DNA from: Roseateles sp.
GTDB taxonomy: Bacteria; Pseudomonadota; Gammaproteobacteria; Burkholderiales; Burkholderiaceae_C
Reading direction: 5' to 3'
Length of the DNA stretch: 64,000 nucleotides
Assembly: GCA_019234295.1 (NCBI GenBank)
Contig: JAFALK010000046.1
Coordinates: 62,001 to 126,000 of the forward strand
The position numbers and the translations under genes are program-made. A model generated the notes under the pieces. It saw nothing but the letters and a program-made list of their open reading frames with translations. It ran no database searches and had not been told where the DNA came from. Below, one piece after another: positions 57,517 to 64,000 of the stretch (position 1 is the first letter of the stretch; each line of letters starts with the position of its first letter).

Positions 57517-57719
57517 CGCTGTCCGGTTTACTTGAGAGATTGACCGCTAGACTCAGCGGCTTGCCCCTTCAGTGGACAGGCTCGATCGTTAGCCGATCCA
57601 CCCGCCTCTCTCCAGTGAGGAACGCATCCTGAGGACGCGTCTTGTCAGTCCTTTTGCCTGAGCGTTGCATCGCCTTCGGCGGCCCTCTTCGTGGGAAGAG
57701 GACTCTCTCCTGACAGGCG
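57517..57719 (-). ncRNA. Tandem glycine riboswitch
   Basis: The ~200-nt minus-strand leader upstream of gcvT has two glycine aptamers in series. Aptamer 1 (about 57642-57717) starts CTGTCAGGAGAGAG and closes with AAAGGACTGAC; its core includes GCCGCCGAAGG. Aptamer 2 (about 57519-57615) starts CTGGAGAGAG and closes with TCTCTCAAGTAAACCGGACAG (core CAAGTAAACCGGACAG), with core GAAGGGGCAAGCCGC. GGAGAGA elements and the paired core motifs of both copies match the gcvT-type riboswitch. The expression platform towards gcvT is short (about 40 nt). It should switch the gcv operon on when glycine is high. Confidence 0.93.
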
Positions 57720-57722
57720 TGC

Positions 57723-57728
57723 ATTCTA
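57723..57728 (-). promoter_or_regulatory. -10-like element of the gcv operon
   Basis: On the minus strand TAGAAT lies just upstream of riboswitch aptamer 1. The -35 region (about 57745-57751) is weak (TTCTTA) and overlaps the response-regulator box at 57733-57748. Confidence 0.4.
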
Positions 57729-57732
57729 GCCA

Positions 57733-57748
57733 TTAAGAAGTGGTTAAG
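57733..57748. promoter_or_regulatory. PmrA/QseB-like direct repeat between gcv and the two-component genes
   Basis: TTAAG occurs twice with an 11-nt period (57733-57737 and 57744-57748, both in TTAAGAAG). On the other strand it reads CTTAAC-N5-CTTAAT, which fits the YTTAAT-N5-YTTAAK box of PmrA/QseB-type regulators. It is about 25 bp upstream of the response-regulator start and may serve for autoregulation. Confidence 0.55.
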
Positions 57749-57770
57749 AAGCAGTTGCAGAATCCCTAGG

Positions 57771-58436
57771 ATGAGAATCCTTTTGGTTGAAGACGATCAC
57801 ATGATCGGCGAGCAGATGCTCGACCTGCTGCGCGACGAGAAATACGCCGTGGACTGGGTGCGTGACGGCGAGATGGCCGACACGGCCCTGCTGGGCCAGA
57901 GCTACGACCTGGTGCTGTTGGACCTGGGCCTGCCCAAGCGCGATGGCATGAGCGTGCTGCGGGCCCTGCGCGCCCGCAAGGACCGCACACCGGTGCTGAT
58001 CGCCACGGCCCGGGACGCCGTGAGCCAGCGAATCGAGGGCCTCGATGCCGGGGCCGATGACTATGTGCTCAAGCCCTTCGAGCTCGACGAGTTGCTCGCG
58101 CGCATCCGCGCCCTGATCCGCCGCGCCCAGGGTCGCGCGGAGCCGGTCTACGAACACATGGGCGTGACCATCAACCCGGTCACGCACGAGGCCACGGTCG
58201 ATGGCCGGCCCGTGCAGCTTTCCGCCCGCGAATGGTCGGTGCTGGAGCCGCTGATCGCGCGGCCCGGTCTCGTGCTCTCGCGCCAGCAACTGGAGGAAAA
58301 GCTCTACGGCTGGAAGGACGAGATCAGCAGCAATGCCGTCGAGGTGTACGTGCACGGCCTGCGCAAGAAGCTCGGCCCCAAGCTGATCCAGAACGTGCGC
58401 GGGCTCGGCTACATGGTGCCCAAGGCCCAAGCATGA
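57771..58436 (+). CDS. OmpR-family response regulator (QseB/PmrA/TctD type)
   Basis: A 221-residue response regulator. The receiver domain (about 1-115) has acidic pocket EDD, phospho-acceptor D51 in LVLLDLGLPKRDG, Thr in LIATARDAV and Lys in DDYVLKPFEL. The C-terminal winged helix (about 125-218) has EWSVLEPLIARPGLVLSRQQLEEKLY and VYVHGLRKKLG. A direct-repeat box typical of this regulator group lies just upstream. The stop overlaps the kinase ATG by 4 nt. The signal is unknown. Confidence 0.94.
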   Translation: MRILLVEDDHMIGEQMLDLLRDEKYAVDWVRDGEMADTALLGQSYDLVLLDLGLPKRDGMSVLRALRARKDRTPVLIATARDAVSQRIEGLDAGADDYVLKPFELDELLARIRALIRRAQGRAEPVYEHMGVTINPVTHEATVDGRPVQLSAREWSVLEPLIARPGLVLSRQQLEEKLYGWKDEISSNAVEVYVHGLRKKLGPKLIQNVRGLGYMVPKAQA

Positions 58437-59755
58437 GGGCCGGCCTGCGTTGGCTGGTTGCGTCGTTGCGACGGCGGCTGCTGCTCTTCTTGTCGGCCGC
58501 CGTTGTCGTGGCGGCCCTCCTGCAGGGCTGGACCAGCTACCGCACGGCGCTGGCCGAGGCCGACCAGATCTTCGATCACCAGATGCAGCAGGTGGCGGTC
58601 TCGCTGGGCGGCGGTCTGGGCGGCGGGGTCCTGCACACGGAAGACGATCTGGAGCTGATGGTCCAGGCCTGGTCGGAACAGGGGCTGCAGGTTTTCCAGT
58701 CGGCTGGCCGCGCGCGGCTGCCGGCCCGAGCCGTGCTGGGCTTTGCGAACGTGAACTCGGACGGGCATGAGTACCGCGTGCTCTCGGCTCAGGCGGGCGG
58801 ACAGATCGTGCAAGTGGCGCAGGACATGGCGGTTCGCCGACGCCTGGCGGGCACGCTGGCCCTGCGCACGATCACGCCCATCGCGGTGATGTTGCCGCTT
58901 CTGATGTTGGTGGTGGGCTGGGTGGTGAGCAGCTCGCTGGCACCGGTCGAACGCGTGCGCAGGCAACTGGCCCAGCGCGAGGCCCAGGACTTGGCGCCGG
59001 TCAGCTCGCAAGACCTGCCGGCGGAGCTGCAGCCGATGGTGGGCGAATTCAACGAACTGCTGGGCCGCGTGCAGCGCTCTTTCGAGGCGCAGCAGCATTT
59101 CGTGGCCGACGCGGCGCACGAGCTGCGCTCGCCGCTCACGGCCTTGAAACTCCAGCTCCAGGGTCTGCAACGTGCGGGCGATGAAGCAACCCGGGGCAAG
59201 GCGCTCGCGCGCCTGGATGCCGGCATCGAGCGCGCCAGCCGCCTCGTCGAGCAGCTCCTGCTGCTGGCCCGGGAAGAGGCCGCACGGCCCCGGGTGCAGG
59301 CCGTGGCCATGGAGCCGCTGATGCGCCAGGCCGTTGCCGAGCAGGCCGCGGCGGCACGCGAGCGCGACATCGATCTTGGGCTCGTCCACGCCGACCCGGC
59401 CAGCGTCGACGGACAGGCGGACGCCCTGGCCGTGCTGGTGCGCAACCTGCTGGAGAATGCCATCAAGTACTCGCCCCGAGGCGGCAAGGTAGATGCGAGT
59501 CTCACGCAGCAGGCGCAGGCTGTGCAGATCCGCGTGGAGGACAGCGGCCCCGGCATTGCGCCCGAGGAGCGCGCGCGCGTGTTCGACCGCTTCTATCGCA
59601 GCGTTGACACGGCTGCCGCAGCCGGTGGCAGCGGCCTGGGCCTGGCCATCGTCAAGTCGATCGCGCAACGTCATGGCGCCACGCTGCGCCTGGACAGCTC
59701 GCCGCGCCTGGGCGGTTTGCGCGTCGAGGTGAGCTTTCCACTGCATCTGCGTTAA
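58433..59755 (+). CDS. Sensor histidine kinase (QseC/PmrB-like)
   Basis: A 440-residue membrane kinase partner of the preceding regulator. TM1 (LLLFLSAAVVVAALLQG) and TM2 (ITPIAVMLPLLMLVVGWVV) enclose a periplasmic sensor of about 120 residues. A HAMP-like linker, then the dimerisation domain with phospho-acceptor H229 in FVADAAHELRSPLTALKLQL, and an ATPase domain with N box NLLENAIKYSP and G boxes VEDSGPGIAP and GGSGLGLAIVKSIA follow. The ATG at 58433 overlaps the regulator stop. A relative of the upstream regulator box covers its stop codon. Confidence 0.94.
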   Translation: MRAGLRWLVASLRRRLLLFLSAAVVVAALLQGWTSYRTALAEADQIFDHQMQQVAVSLGGGLGGGVLHTEDDLELMVQAWSEQGLQVFQSAGRARLPARAVLGFANVNSDGHEYRVLSAQAGGQIVQVAQDMAVRRRLAGTLALRTITPIAVMLPLLMLVVGWVVSSSLAPVERVRRQLAQREAQDLAPVSSQDLPAELQPMVGEFNELLGRVQRSFEAQQHFVADAAHELRSPLTALKLQLQGLQRAGDEATRGKALARLDAGIERASRLVEQLLLLAREEAARPRVQAVAMEPLMRQAVAEQAAAARERDIDLGLVHADPASVDGQADALAVLVRNLLENAIKYSPRGGKVDASLTQQAQAVQIRVEDSGPGIAPEERARVFDRFYRSVDTAAAAGGSGLGLAIVKSIAQRHGATLRLDSSPRLGGLRVEVSFPLHLR

Positions 59756-59767
59756 GAGCGTTCTAAG
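59752..59767. promoter_or_regulatory. Second response-regulator-like repeat before the protease gene
   Basis: TTAAG (59752-59756) and CTAAG (59763-59767) have the same 11-nt period as the box at 57733. The site covers the kinase stop codon and lies 56 bp before the DegQ-like gene. One half-site differs by one base, so the match is weaker. Confidence 0.4.
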
Positions 59768-59822
59768 CGCGGGACTGCACAGTCCTTGCCATCGAACAAC
59801 CCCTGCCTGAAAGGAGTCGAAC

Positions 59823-61328
59823 ATGGCTGAAGAAACCCTCATCTCTGTAAAGCGCCTGAGCTGGATCCTTGCCAGCGTCGGCGTGCTGGGCCTGGGCGGT
59901 GGCGCCCTGGCTGCGGCCGCCTTGCAAAAGACCTCGACCGCGGCGCCGGTGGATGCCGTTACCGCGCCTGCCGTGGTCACGAGTACTGCCGCCACTGCGG
60001 CGCCTGCGGCCGCGCCTACCGTGCTGCCCGATTTCGCGGCGATCACCGAGCAGATGGGGCCGGCAGTGGTCAACATCAGCGTCACCGGCTCGGTCAAGGT
60101 CGGCAACCGCGTGCAGCTGCCGCCCGGCATCGACGAAGACGATCCCTTCTTCCAGTTCTTTCGCCGATTCCAGACGCCGCAAGGTCCGCAGCAACGCGAG
60201 ATCCACGGCCAGGGCTCCGGTTTCATCATCAGCGCGGACGGCGTCATCCTCACCAACGCCCATGTGGTACGCGATGCGAGCGAGGTCACCGTCAAGCTGA
60301 CCGATCGCCGTGAGTTCAAGGCCAAGGTGCTGGGCAGCGACCCTAAGACGGACGTGGCCGTGCTGCGCATTGAGGCCAAAAACCTTCCCACCGTGAAGCT
60401 CGGCGACGCCAAGGCGCTGCGCGTGGGCGAATGGGTGCTGGCCATCGGCTCGCCCTTCGGCTTCGAGAACAGCGTGACGGCCGGCGTGGTCAGCGCCAAG
60501 GGCCGCGCCTTGCCGGACGAGAACGGCAATCTCGTGCCCTTCATCCAGACCGACGTGGCGGTGAATCCCGGCAACTCGGGAGGCCCGCTGTTCAACGCGC
60601 GCGGCGAGGTCGTGGGCATCAACTCGCAGATCTTCAGCCAGACCGGCGGCTACCAGGGCCTGTCCTTCGCCATTCCCATCGACGTGGCGCGCCGCGTGGA
60701 GCAGCAGATCGTCTCGACCGGTCACGCCCAACATGCACGACTGGGCGTGACCATCCAGAACGTGGATCAGGCCTTCGCCGATTCGTTCAAGCTCGACCGG
60801 CCCGCCGGTGCCCTGATCTCCAGCGTGGAGGAGGGCAGCGCCGGTGCCAAGGCTGGGCTCAAGCCGGGCGACGTGGTCCTGGAGCTCAACGGCAAACCCA
60901 TCATTGCGTCGACCGAGTTGCCGGCACTGCTGGGCGAGAGCCAGCCCGGTGATACCGTGAAGCTGACCGTCTGGCGCAACAACCATCGTGAGACGCTGAC
61001 GGCAAAGCTCGGTGCTTCGGCGGACAAGGTCGTGCAGGTCGCCGAAGACAAGGCGGGCAAGGGCGGCAAGCTGGGACTGGCGCTGCGCGAGCTTCAGCCC
61101 GAGGAGATGCGTGGTACGGGCCTGCGTGAAGGCCTGGTCGTCGAAGAAGCCAGCGGCGCTGCGGCGCGGGCCGGCGTGCAGCCCGGCGACGTGCTGCTGG
61201 CGGTCAACGGCACGCCGGTGAGCTCGGTGGAGCAGGTGCGCGGCGCGGTCGAGGGCGCGGACAAGTCCGTCGCCCTGCTGGTTCAGCGCGGCAAGCAGCG
61301 CATCTTCGTGCCGGTGCGGATCGGCTGA
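59823..61328 (+). CDS. Do/DegQ-family periplasmic serine protease (MucD-like)
   Basis: A 501-residue HtrA protease. An N-terminal membrane anchor or signal segment (ILASVGVLGLGGGALAAAAL) precedes an Ala/Thr-rich linker. The trypsin-like domain has triad H147 (LTNAHVV), D177 (KTDVAVLRI) and S252 (NPGNSGGPLF). Two PDZ domains follow (about 300-395 and 405-495, with AGLKPGDVVLELNGKPI and AGVQPGDVLLAVNGTPV). It degrades or refolds misfolded envelope proteins. It lies downstream of the two-component system with a possible regulator box between, and ends in a strong terminator. Confidence 0.95.
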   Translation: MAEETLISVKRLSWILASVGVLGLGGGALAAAALQKTSTAAPVDAVTAPAVVTSTAATAAPAAAPTVLPDFAAITEQMGPAVVNISVTGSVKVGNRVQLPPGIDEDDPFFQFFRRFQTPQGPQQREIHGQGSGFIISADGVILTNAHVVRDASEVTVKLTDRREFKAKVLGSDPKTDVAVLRIEAKNLPTVKLGDAKALRVGEWVLAIGSPFGFENSVTAGVVSAKGRALPDENGNLVPFIQTDVAVNPGNSGGPLFNARGEVVGINSQIFSQTGGYQGLSFAIPIDVARRVEQQIVSTGHAQHARLGVTIQNVDQAFADSFKLDRPAGALISSVEEGSAGAKAGLKPGDVVLELNGKPIIASTELPALLGESQPGDTVKLTVWRNNHRETLTAKLGASADKVVQVAEDKAGKGGKLGLALRELQPEEMRGTGLREGLVVEEASGAAARAGVQPGDVLLAVNGTPVSSVEQVRGAVEGADKSVALLVQRGKQRIFVPVRIG

Positions 61329-61350
61329 AACCCGCCGGGCAGAAGTGCGG

Positions 61351-61380
61351 CAGGCCGGGCTCGCCCCGGCCTGTTTTTTT
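61351..61380 (+). terminator. Strong intrinsic terminator after the DegQ-like gene
   Basis: The stem CAGGCCGGG (61351-61359) pairs with CCCGGCCTG (61365-61373) with a short loop, followed by eight T. It lies 22 nt after the stop. Confidence 0.92.
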
Positions 61381-61487
61381 GGATGCGAAATTGCGGCGCA
61401 GGATCTGCCACACGCAGCAAAAACATTGCTTCACTTTTGCACTGTCCGTTACGACGTGCGCGGGAGTGCGGTGCTAGGGTTGGTGGC

Positions 61488-61856
61488 TTGACGTTCGAGG
61501 CTGTAGTAGAGGCAGCAGTAGAGGCAAGCGTGCAGAGTGATGAGATGCGCAAGTTGAGGCGCGACCTTGACAACGCTTCGATTCCTGACGGGACGAAGGG
61601 GCGCGAAGTGCTGCTCGGATTCGCGATGCGGTTCTGCGAGGTGATGCAGGTCGAGGGCCGCGAGCCGGACCAGTGGGAGTCGGAGTTCGTGATAACGGCC
61701 ATCGGCGCGTTGCGCAAGGGCCTGAACCGATATGCGACCACCTGCCTTAAGAAAGCGCTGACCGACCCTGCCCACAGCGAGCAAGGCGTGCGCGGCCACG
61801 GGGGGACCAGCCGCCAGGAGCTCGAACAGATGATCGCCGCAGCGCGCTCACTCTGA
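61488..61856 (+). CDS. Small uncharacterised protein
   Basis: A protein of about 122 residues without recognised domain. Start candidates are TTG at 61488, GTG at 61530 and ATG at 61545; the part from EMRKLRRDLDNASIPDGTKGREVLLGFAMRFCEVMQVEGREP on looks like a folded, mostly helical domain (EVLLGFAMRFCEVMQ, WESEFVITAIGALRKGLNRYA), while codons before it include repeated GTAGAGGCA segments. It lies alone between the DegQ terminator and the phosphatase 3' end (minus strand), with its own transcription. It is probably real because coding bias is kept, but its function is unknown. Confidence 0.55.
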   Translation: MTFEAVVEAAVEASVQSDEMRKLRRDLDNASIPDGTKGREVLLGFAMRFCEVMQVEGREPDQWESEFVITAIGALRKGLNRYATTCLKKALTDPAHSEQGVRGHGGTSRQELEQMIAAARSL

Positions 61857-61863
61857 CCCCGGG

Positions 61864-63531
61864 CTAGGGCAGCGGCAGCGGCAGCGGGTGTCCTTCAGAG
61901 CGATCTGGCAGCTGCAGGCTGAGGATGCCGGCGATCGTCGGCGCGACATCAACCACCTCGACCCGCGCCTTCACTTCGCCGCGTCCGAGCCAAGCCGGGC
62001 CCCAGCCGAGAAGCGGCACGTGCTGGTCGTACTCCCACGGCGTGCCGTGGCTCGTGCCGCGGTTGCTGCTGGTGAGCAGCCAGCGGGGCTTCATGACAAG
62101 CTGCAGCGGCGCGGCACGCTCCGGATCCCAGGACTTGCGCATGGCCGTCAGCACAGGGTCCTTGGTGCCCGTGCCGACGAGCTCAGTGCGCGTGAACGCG
62201 GTGAAGATGCCGGGCACGGTCTTGGCGGCGTCGCGCGCGACGGCGTAGACGGCGTCGCGGTCTAGGCCGGCCTGGGAGATCTTCTGCTCGTCGAACAGGT
62301 AGCCCATGGCCGACATGCCACGCAGCCAGGGACCGGGTCCGAAGCGGGCGGCCAGCGCATCTTCCATGGCCTTGTTCAAGATCGCCGGCGCCAGCCGGCC
62401 CGCGTCGAGACCTTGGCGCTGGCTCCACTCCGGTGAATCGGCGAAGCCATGGTCGGCGGTTAGCAGGACCATGTAGTTGGCACGGCCGATGCGCTGGTCC
62501 AGGTCGCGGAGGAAGTCCTGCAACAGCAGATCCAGTTGTAGCAGGTGCTCCTGCGACATGCGCGACTCGGGGCCGAAGCTGTGGTTGATGTAGTCGTGGC
62601 CGGAGAGGCTGACCGCGAGGATGTCCGTCCTGCCTTCAGCGCCGAGTTGTTCACCTGCAATCGCTGCGCGGGCGAACTCTAGCGTTAGCGCATCGGCGTA
62701 AGGGGAGGGCAGCAAGGCGGCGTAGAACTTCGGGCCCGGCGCGCTGAGGCCGCCGGTCACGGACACCGGCAGGCGGCGGCCATTGCCTGCGTCGTTCTGC
62801 CAGGGCTGGTCCCAGCCGGCGGCCGGGCTCTCGGCCAGCAGCGGCGCCCAGGTCTTGCCGAAGTACTTCTCAGCGGCACCAGAGCCGTTGAAGCTGTCCA
62901 CCCACTGCGGATGCTTGGCCATGTAATAGGTGCTGGACGCGAAATGCCCCGTGGCACTCATGTACATGTACGCCGTGCCGGCGTGGCCTCCTGGCAGGAT
63001 GGCGCCGCGGTCCTTGCCCGAGACGCTGACGACCTTGGACTCCGGATGCACGCGGCGCAGCACATCGCCGACGGTCTCGGCCTTGAGATTGCGCGGGCTG
63101 GTGCCGGCCAGCGGCGCGGTCTCCTCGCCGATGTACTTGTACGCGGCATCGCCCGTGTTGTAGACGGGCTCGTAGGTGACTGGATTGCGCCACTCGTTGC
63201 CGATGATGCCGCTGCGGTAGGGTGGCGCGCCGGTCAGCATGGTGGCGTGGCCGGCGGCGGTGACGGTGTAGCCGTGCGAGTAATGAGCATCGGAGAACCA
63301 AGCGCCCTGATCCAGGAAGCGGCGGAAACCGTCGGGCGCGAAGCGTTCACGCTCGCCCATCACCTGGCGCATGGGCAGGCCGTCGACGGCGATGAAGACC
63401 ACGAGTCTCGGTTTGGCCGGCGTTGCGTCGGGTGGGACCTGTTGGACCTGTAGGACCTGTGCGACGAGGGGTGTTTGTGTACAGCCGGCCAGAACGGCAG
63501 CGGCCACCAAGAGCAGGCGGCGCTTCATCAT
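61864..63531 (-). CDS. Alkaline phosphatase superfamily lipoprotein (PafA/phosphodiesterase-like)
   Basis: A 555-residue secreted protein of the alkaline-phosphatase superfamily. A lipobox LAGC (Cys17) ends the signal peptide. The first metal Asp is in VVFIAVDGLPMRQ, the nucleophile Thr in GYTVTAAGHATMLTG, and the second metal cluster in SLSGHDYINHSFGPES and LLTADHGFAD. The C-terminal DQHVPLLGWGPAWL supplies a further His. The AEGxTAxGHxTLLTG-like nucleophile region fits the PafA-type phosphatases. A short Gln/Val linker made by a 9-bp triplication follows the lipobox. The start ATG overlaps the amidohydrolase stop by 1 nt. Confidence 0.88.
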   Translation of the reverse strand: MMKRRLLLVAAAVLAGCTQTPLVAQVLQVQQVPPDATPAKPRLVVFIAVDGLPMRQVMGERERFAPDGFRRFLDQGAWFSDAHYSHGYTVTAAGHATMLTGAPPYRSGIIGNEWRNPVTYEPVYNTGDAAYKYIGEETAPLAGTSPRNLKAETVGDVLRRVHPESKVVSVSGKDRGAILPGGHAGTAYMYMSATGHFASSTYYMAKHPQWVDSFNGSGAAEKYFGKTWAPLLAESPAAGWDQPWQNDAGNGRRLPVSVTGGLSAPGPKFYAALLPSPYADALTLEFARAAIAGEQLGAEGRTDILAVSLSGHDYINHSFGPESRMSQEHLLQLDLLLQDFLRDLDQRIGRANYMVLLTADHGFADSPEWSQRQGLDAGRLAPAILNKAMEDALAARFGPGPWLRGMSAMGYLFDEQKISQAGLDRDAVYAVARDAAKTVPGIFTAFTRTELVGTGTKDPVLTAMRKSWDPERAAPLQLVMKPRWLLTSSNRGTSHGTPWEYDQHVPLLGWGPAWLGRGEVKARVEVVDVAPTIAGILSLQLPDRSEGHPLPLPLP

Positions 63532-64000
63532 CAATCCTCTCCGTGGGTGTCGCCGAGGCGGGCATCGACCGGCATGCCGGCTCCTTGCGGACCTTCAAAA
63601 TATAGCGGCTTGCGCGCAGTCTGCAGCGGTGCCACCTGGTTCATCGTGGCGGCGTCAAAGACGCGGCCGTTTTGCATCACGTACTGGATGCGATCGCTCT
63701 GGCGGATATCCTTGAGCACGTCTCCGTCGATCACGACCAGGTCGGCGAGCTTGCCGACTTCGAGTGATCCGATGTCCGCATCCAAGCCCAGGTAATGCGC
63801 CGAGTTCAGCGTGGCCGTGCGGATGGCCTGCAGTGGCGTCATGCCGCCCAGCACCTCGGTCCACAACTCCCAGTGCGAGCCCAGGCCTTCGCGCTGACCA
63901 TGGGCGCCGATGTGGACCTCGACGCCGGCCTTGGACAGCTCGTTGGCGGTGGCGGCCACTTGCAGCACGTTGTAGTCCTCTTCCGGCGCGGTCTCGCGCC
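63531..64000 (-). CDS. Amidohydrolase family protein (partial, cut by right edge)
   Basis: C-terminal ~155 residues of an amidohydrolase of the imidazolonepropionase/dihydroorotase-like superfamily; the start lies beyond base 64000. Visible parts are GVEVHIGAHGQREGLGSHWELW (with AHGQ), GMTPLQAIRTATLNSAHYLGLDADIGSLEVGKLADLVVIDGDVL (core GSLEVGKLADLVVIDGD), and VMQNGRVFD. The metal-site HxH is not in the visible part. It is the upstream neighbour of the phosphatase with overlapping stop and start, so both probably form an operon. Substrate unknown. Confidence 0.87.
   Translation of the reverse strand, partial: RETAPEEDYNVLQVAATANELSKAGVEVHIGAHGQREGLGSHWELWTEVLGGMTPLQAIRTATLNSAHYLGLDADIGSLEVGKLADLVVIDGDVLKDIRQSDRIQYVMQNGRVFDAATMNQVAPLQTARKPLYFEGPQGAGMPVDARLGDTHGED

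Noticed and set aside
61383-61487. N-terminal extension of the small unknown gene back to an ATG at 61383
   Set aside because: The ATG lies directly after the DegQ terminator T-run and would leave no room for a promoter or ribosome site; the added residues look non-coding.

Overview
The window is about 64 kb of high-GC DNA with dense, bacterial, operon-style coding. The gene set points to a betaproteobacterium of the order Burkholderiales, probably the Roseateles/Pelomonas/Rubrivivax/Leptothrix group. The main indicators are an exosortase A (PEP-CTERM) accessory module, a 14-gene nuoA-N operon followed by the betaproteobacterial DUF2818 gene, an SDR-type threonine dehydrogenase, and a gcvTHP-sdaA operon behind a tandem glycine riboswitch. 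The genus is an inference from gene content; no 16S gene is present. I found no insertion sequence, prophage, CRISPR array or rRNA.

Layout. 1-5.9 kb: the edge of an exosortase A-associated polysaccharide locus, with a hydrolase (cut by the left edge) and an acyl carrier protein on the minus strand, an AMP-forming acyl-CoA ligase and a PLP decarboxylase on the plus strand, then a GT10 and a GT2 glycosyltransferase. 6.3-12.2 kb: tRNA-Ser(GGA), a small heat-shock protein with a sigma-32-like promoter, rpsO, pnp, a quinone oxidoreductase, tpiA, secG and tRNA-Leu(GAG). 12.5-28.3 kb: nuoABCDEFGHIJKLMN, DUF2818, a Nudix ADP-ribose pyrophosphatase and DUF1178. 28.3-32.8 kb: an RND efflux pair whose candidate promoter has a run of nine G in its 17-bp spacer. 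32.8-41 kb: an FAD-linked oxidase, two membrane proteins, an XRE-cupin regulator divergent from kbl-tdh with a near-perfect palindrome between them, a MipA-like porin, DUF962, an alpha/beta hydrolase and a CBS protein. 41-50 kb: aroC, an MFS transporter, a second RND pair whose permease is split by an in-frame amber codon, a DHH phosphoesterase and a Cys/Met-metabolism PLP enzyme. 50-57.7 kb (minus strand): riboswitch-gcvT-gcvH-gcvP-sdaA, then an unusual repeat protein. 57.7-64 kb: an OmpR-type response regulator and histidine kinase, a DegQ/MucD-like protease, a small unknown protein, an alkaline-phosphatase-superfamily lipoprotein and the 3' part of an amidohydrolase.

How the genes connect. 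Kbl and Tdh turn threonine into glycine and acetyl-CoA. The riboswitch-controlled glycine cleavage system turns glycine into a one-carbon unit, and SdaA removes serine to pyruvate, so one catabolic route is encoded at two loci in the window. The two-component system has a PmrA/QseB-like direct repeat (11-nt period) in front of it, and a related repeat precedes the downstream periplasmic protease.

The observations most worth checking are the poly-G promoter spacer, the amber-split RND permease, the 47-residue repeat protein after sdaA, the kbl-tdh palindrome, the pnp leader hairpin and the response-regulator boxes.
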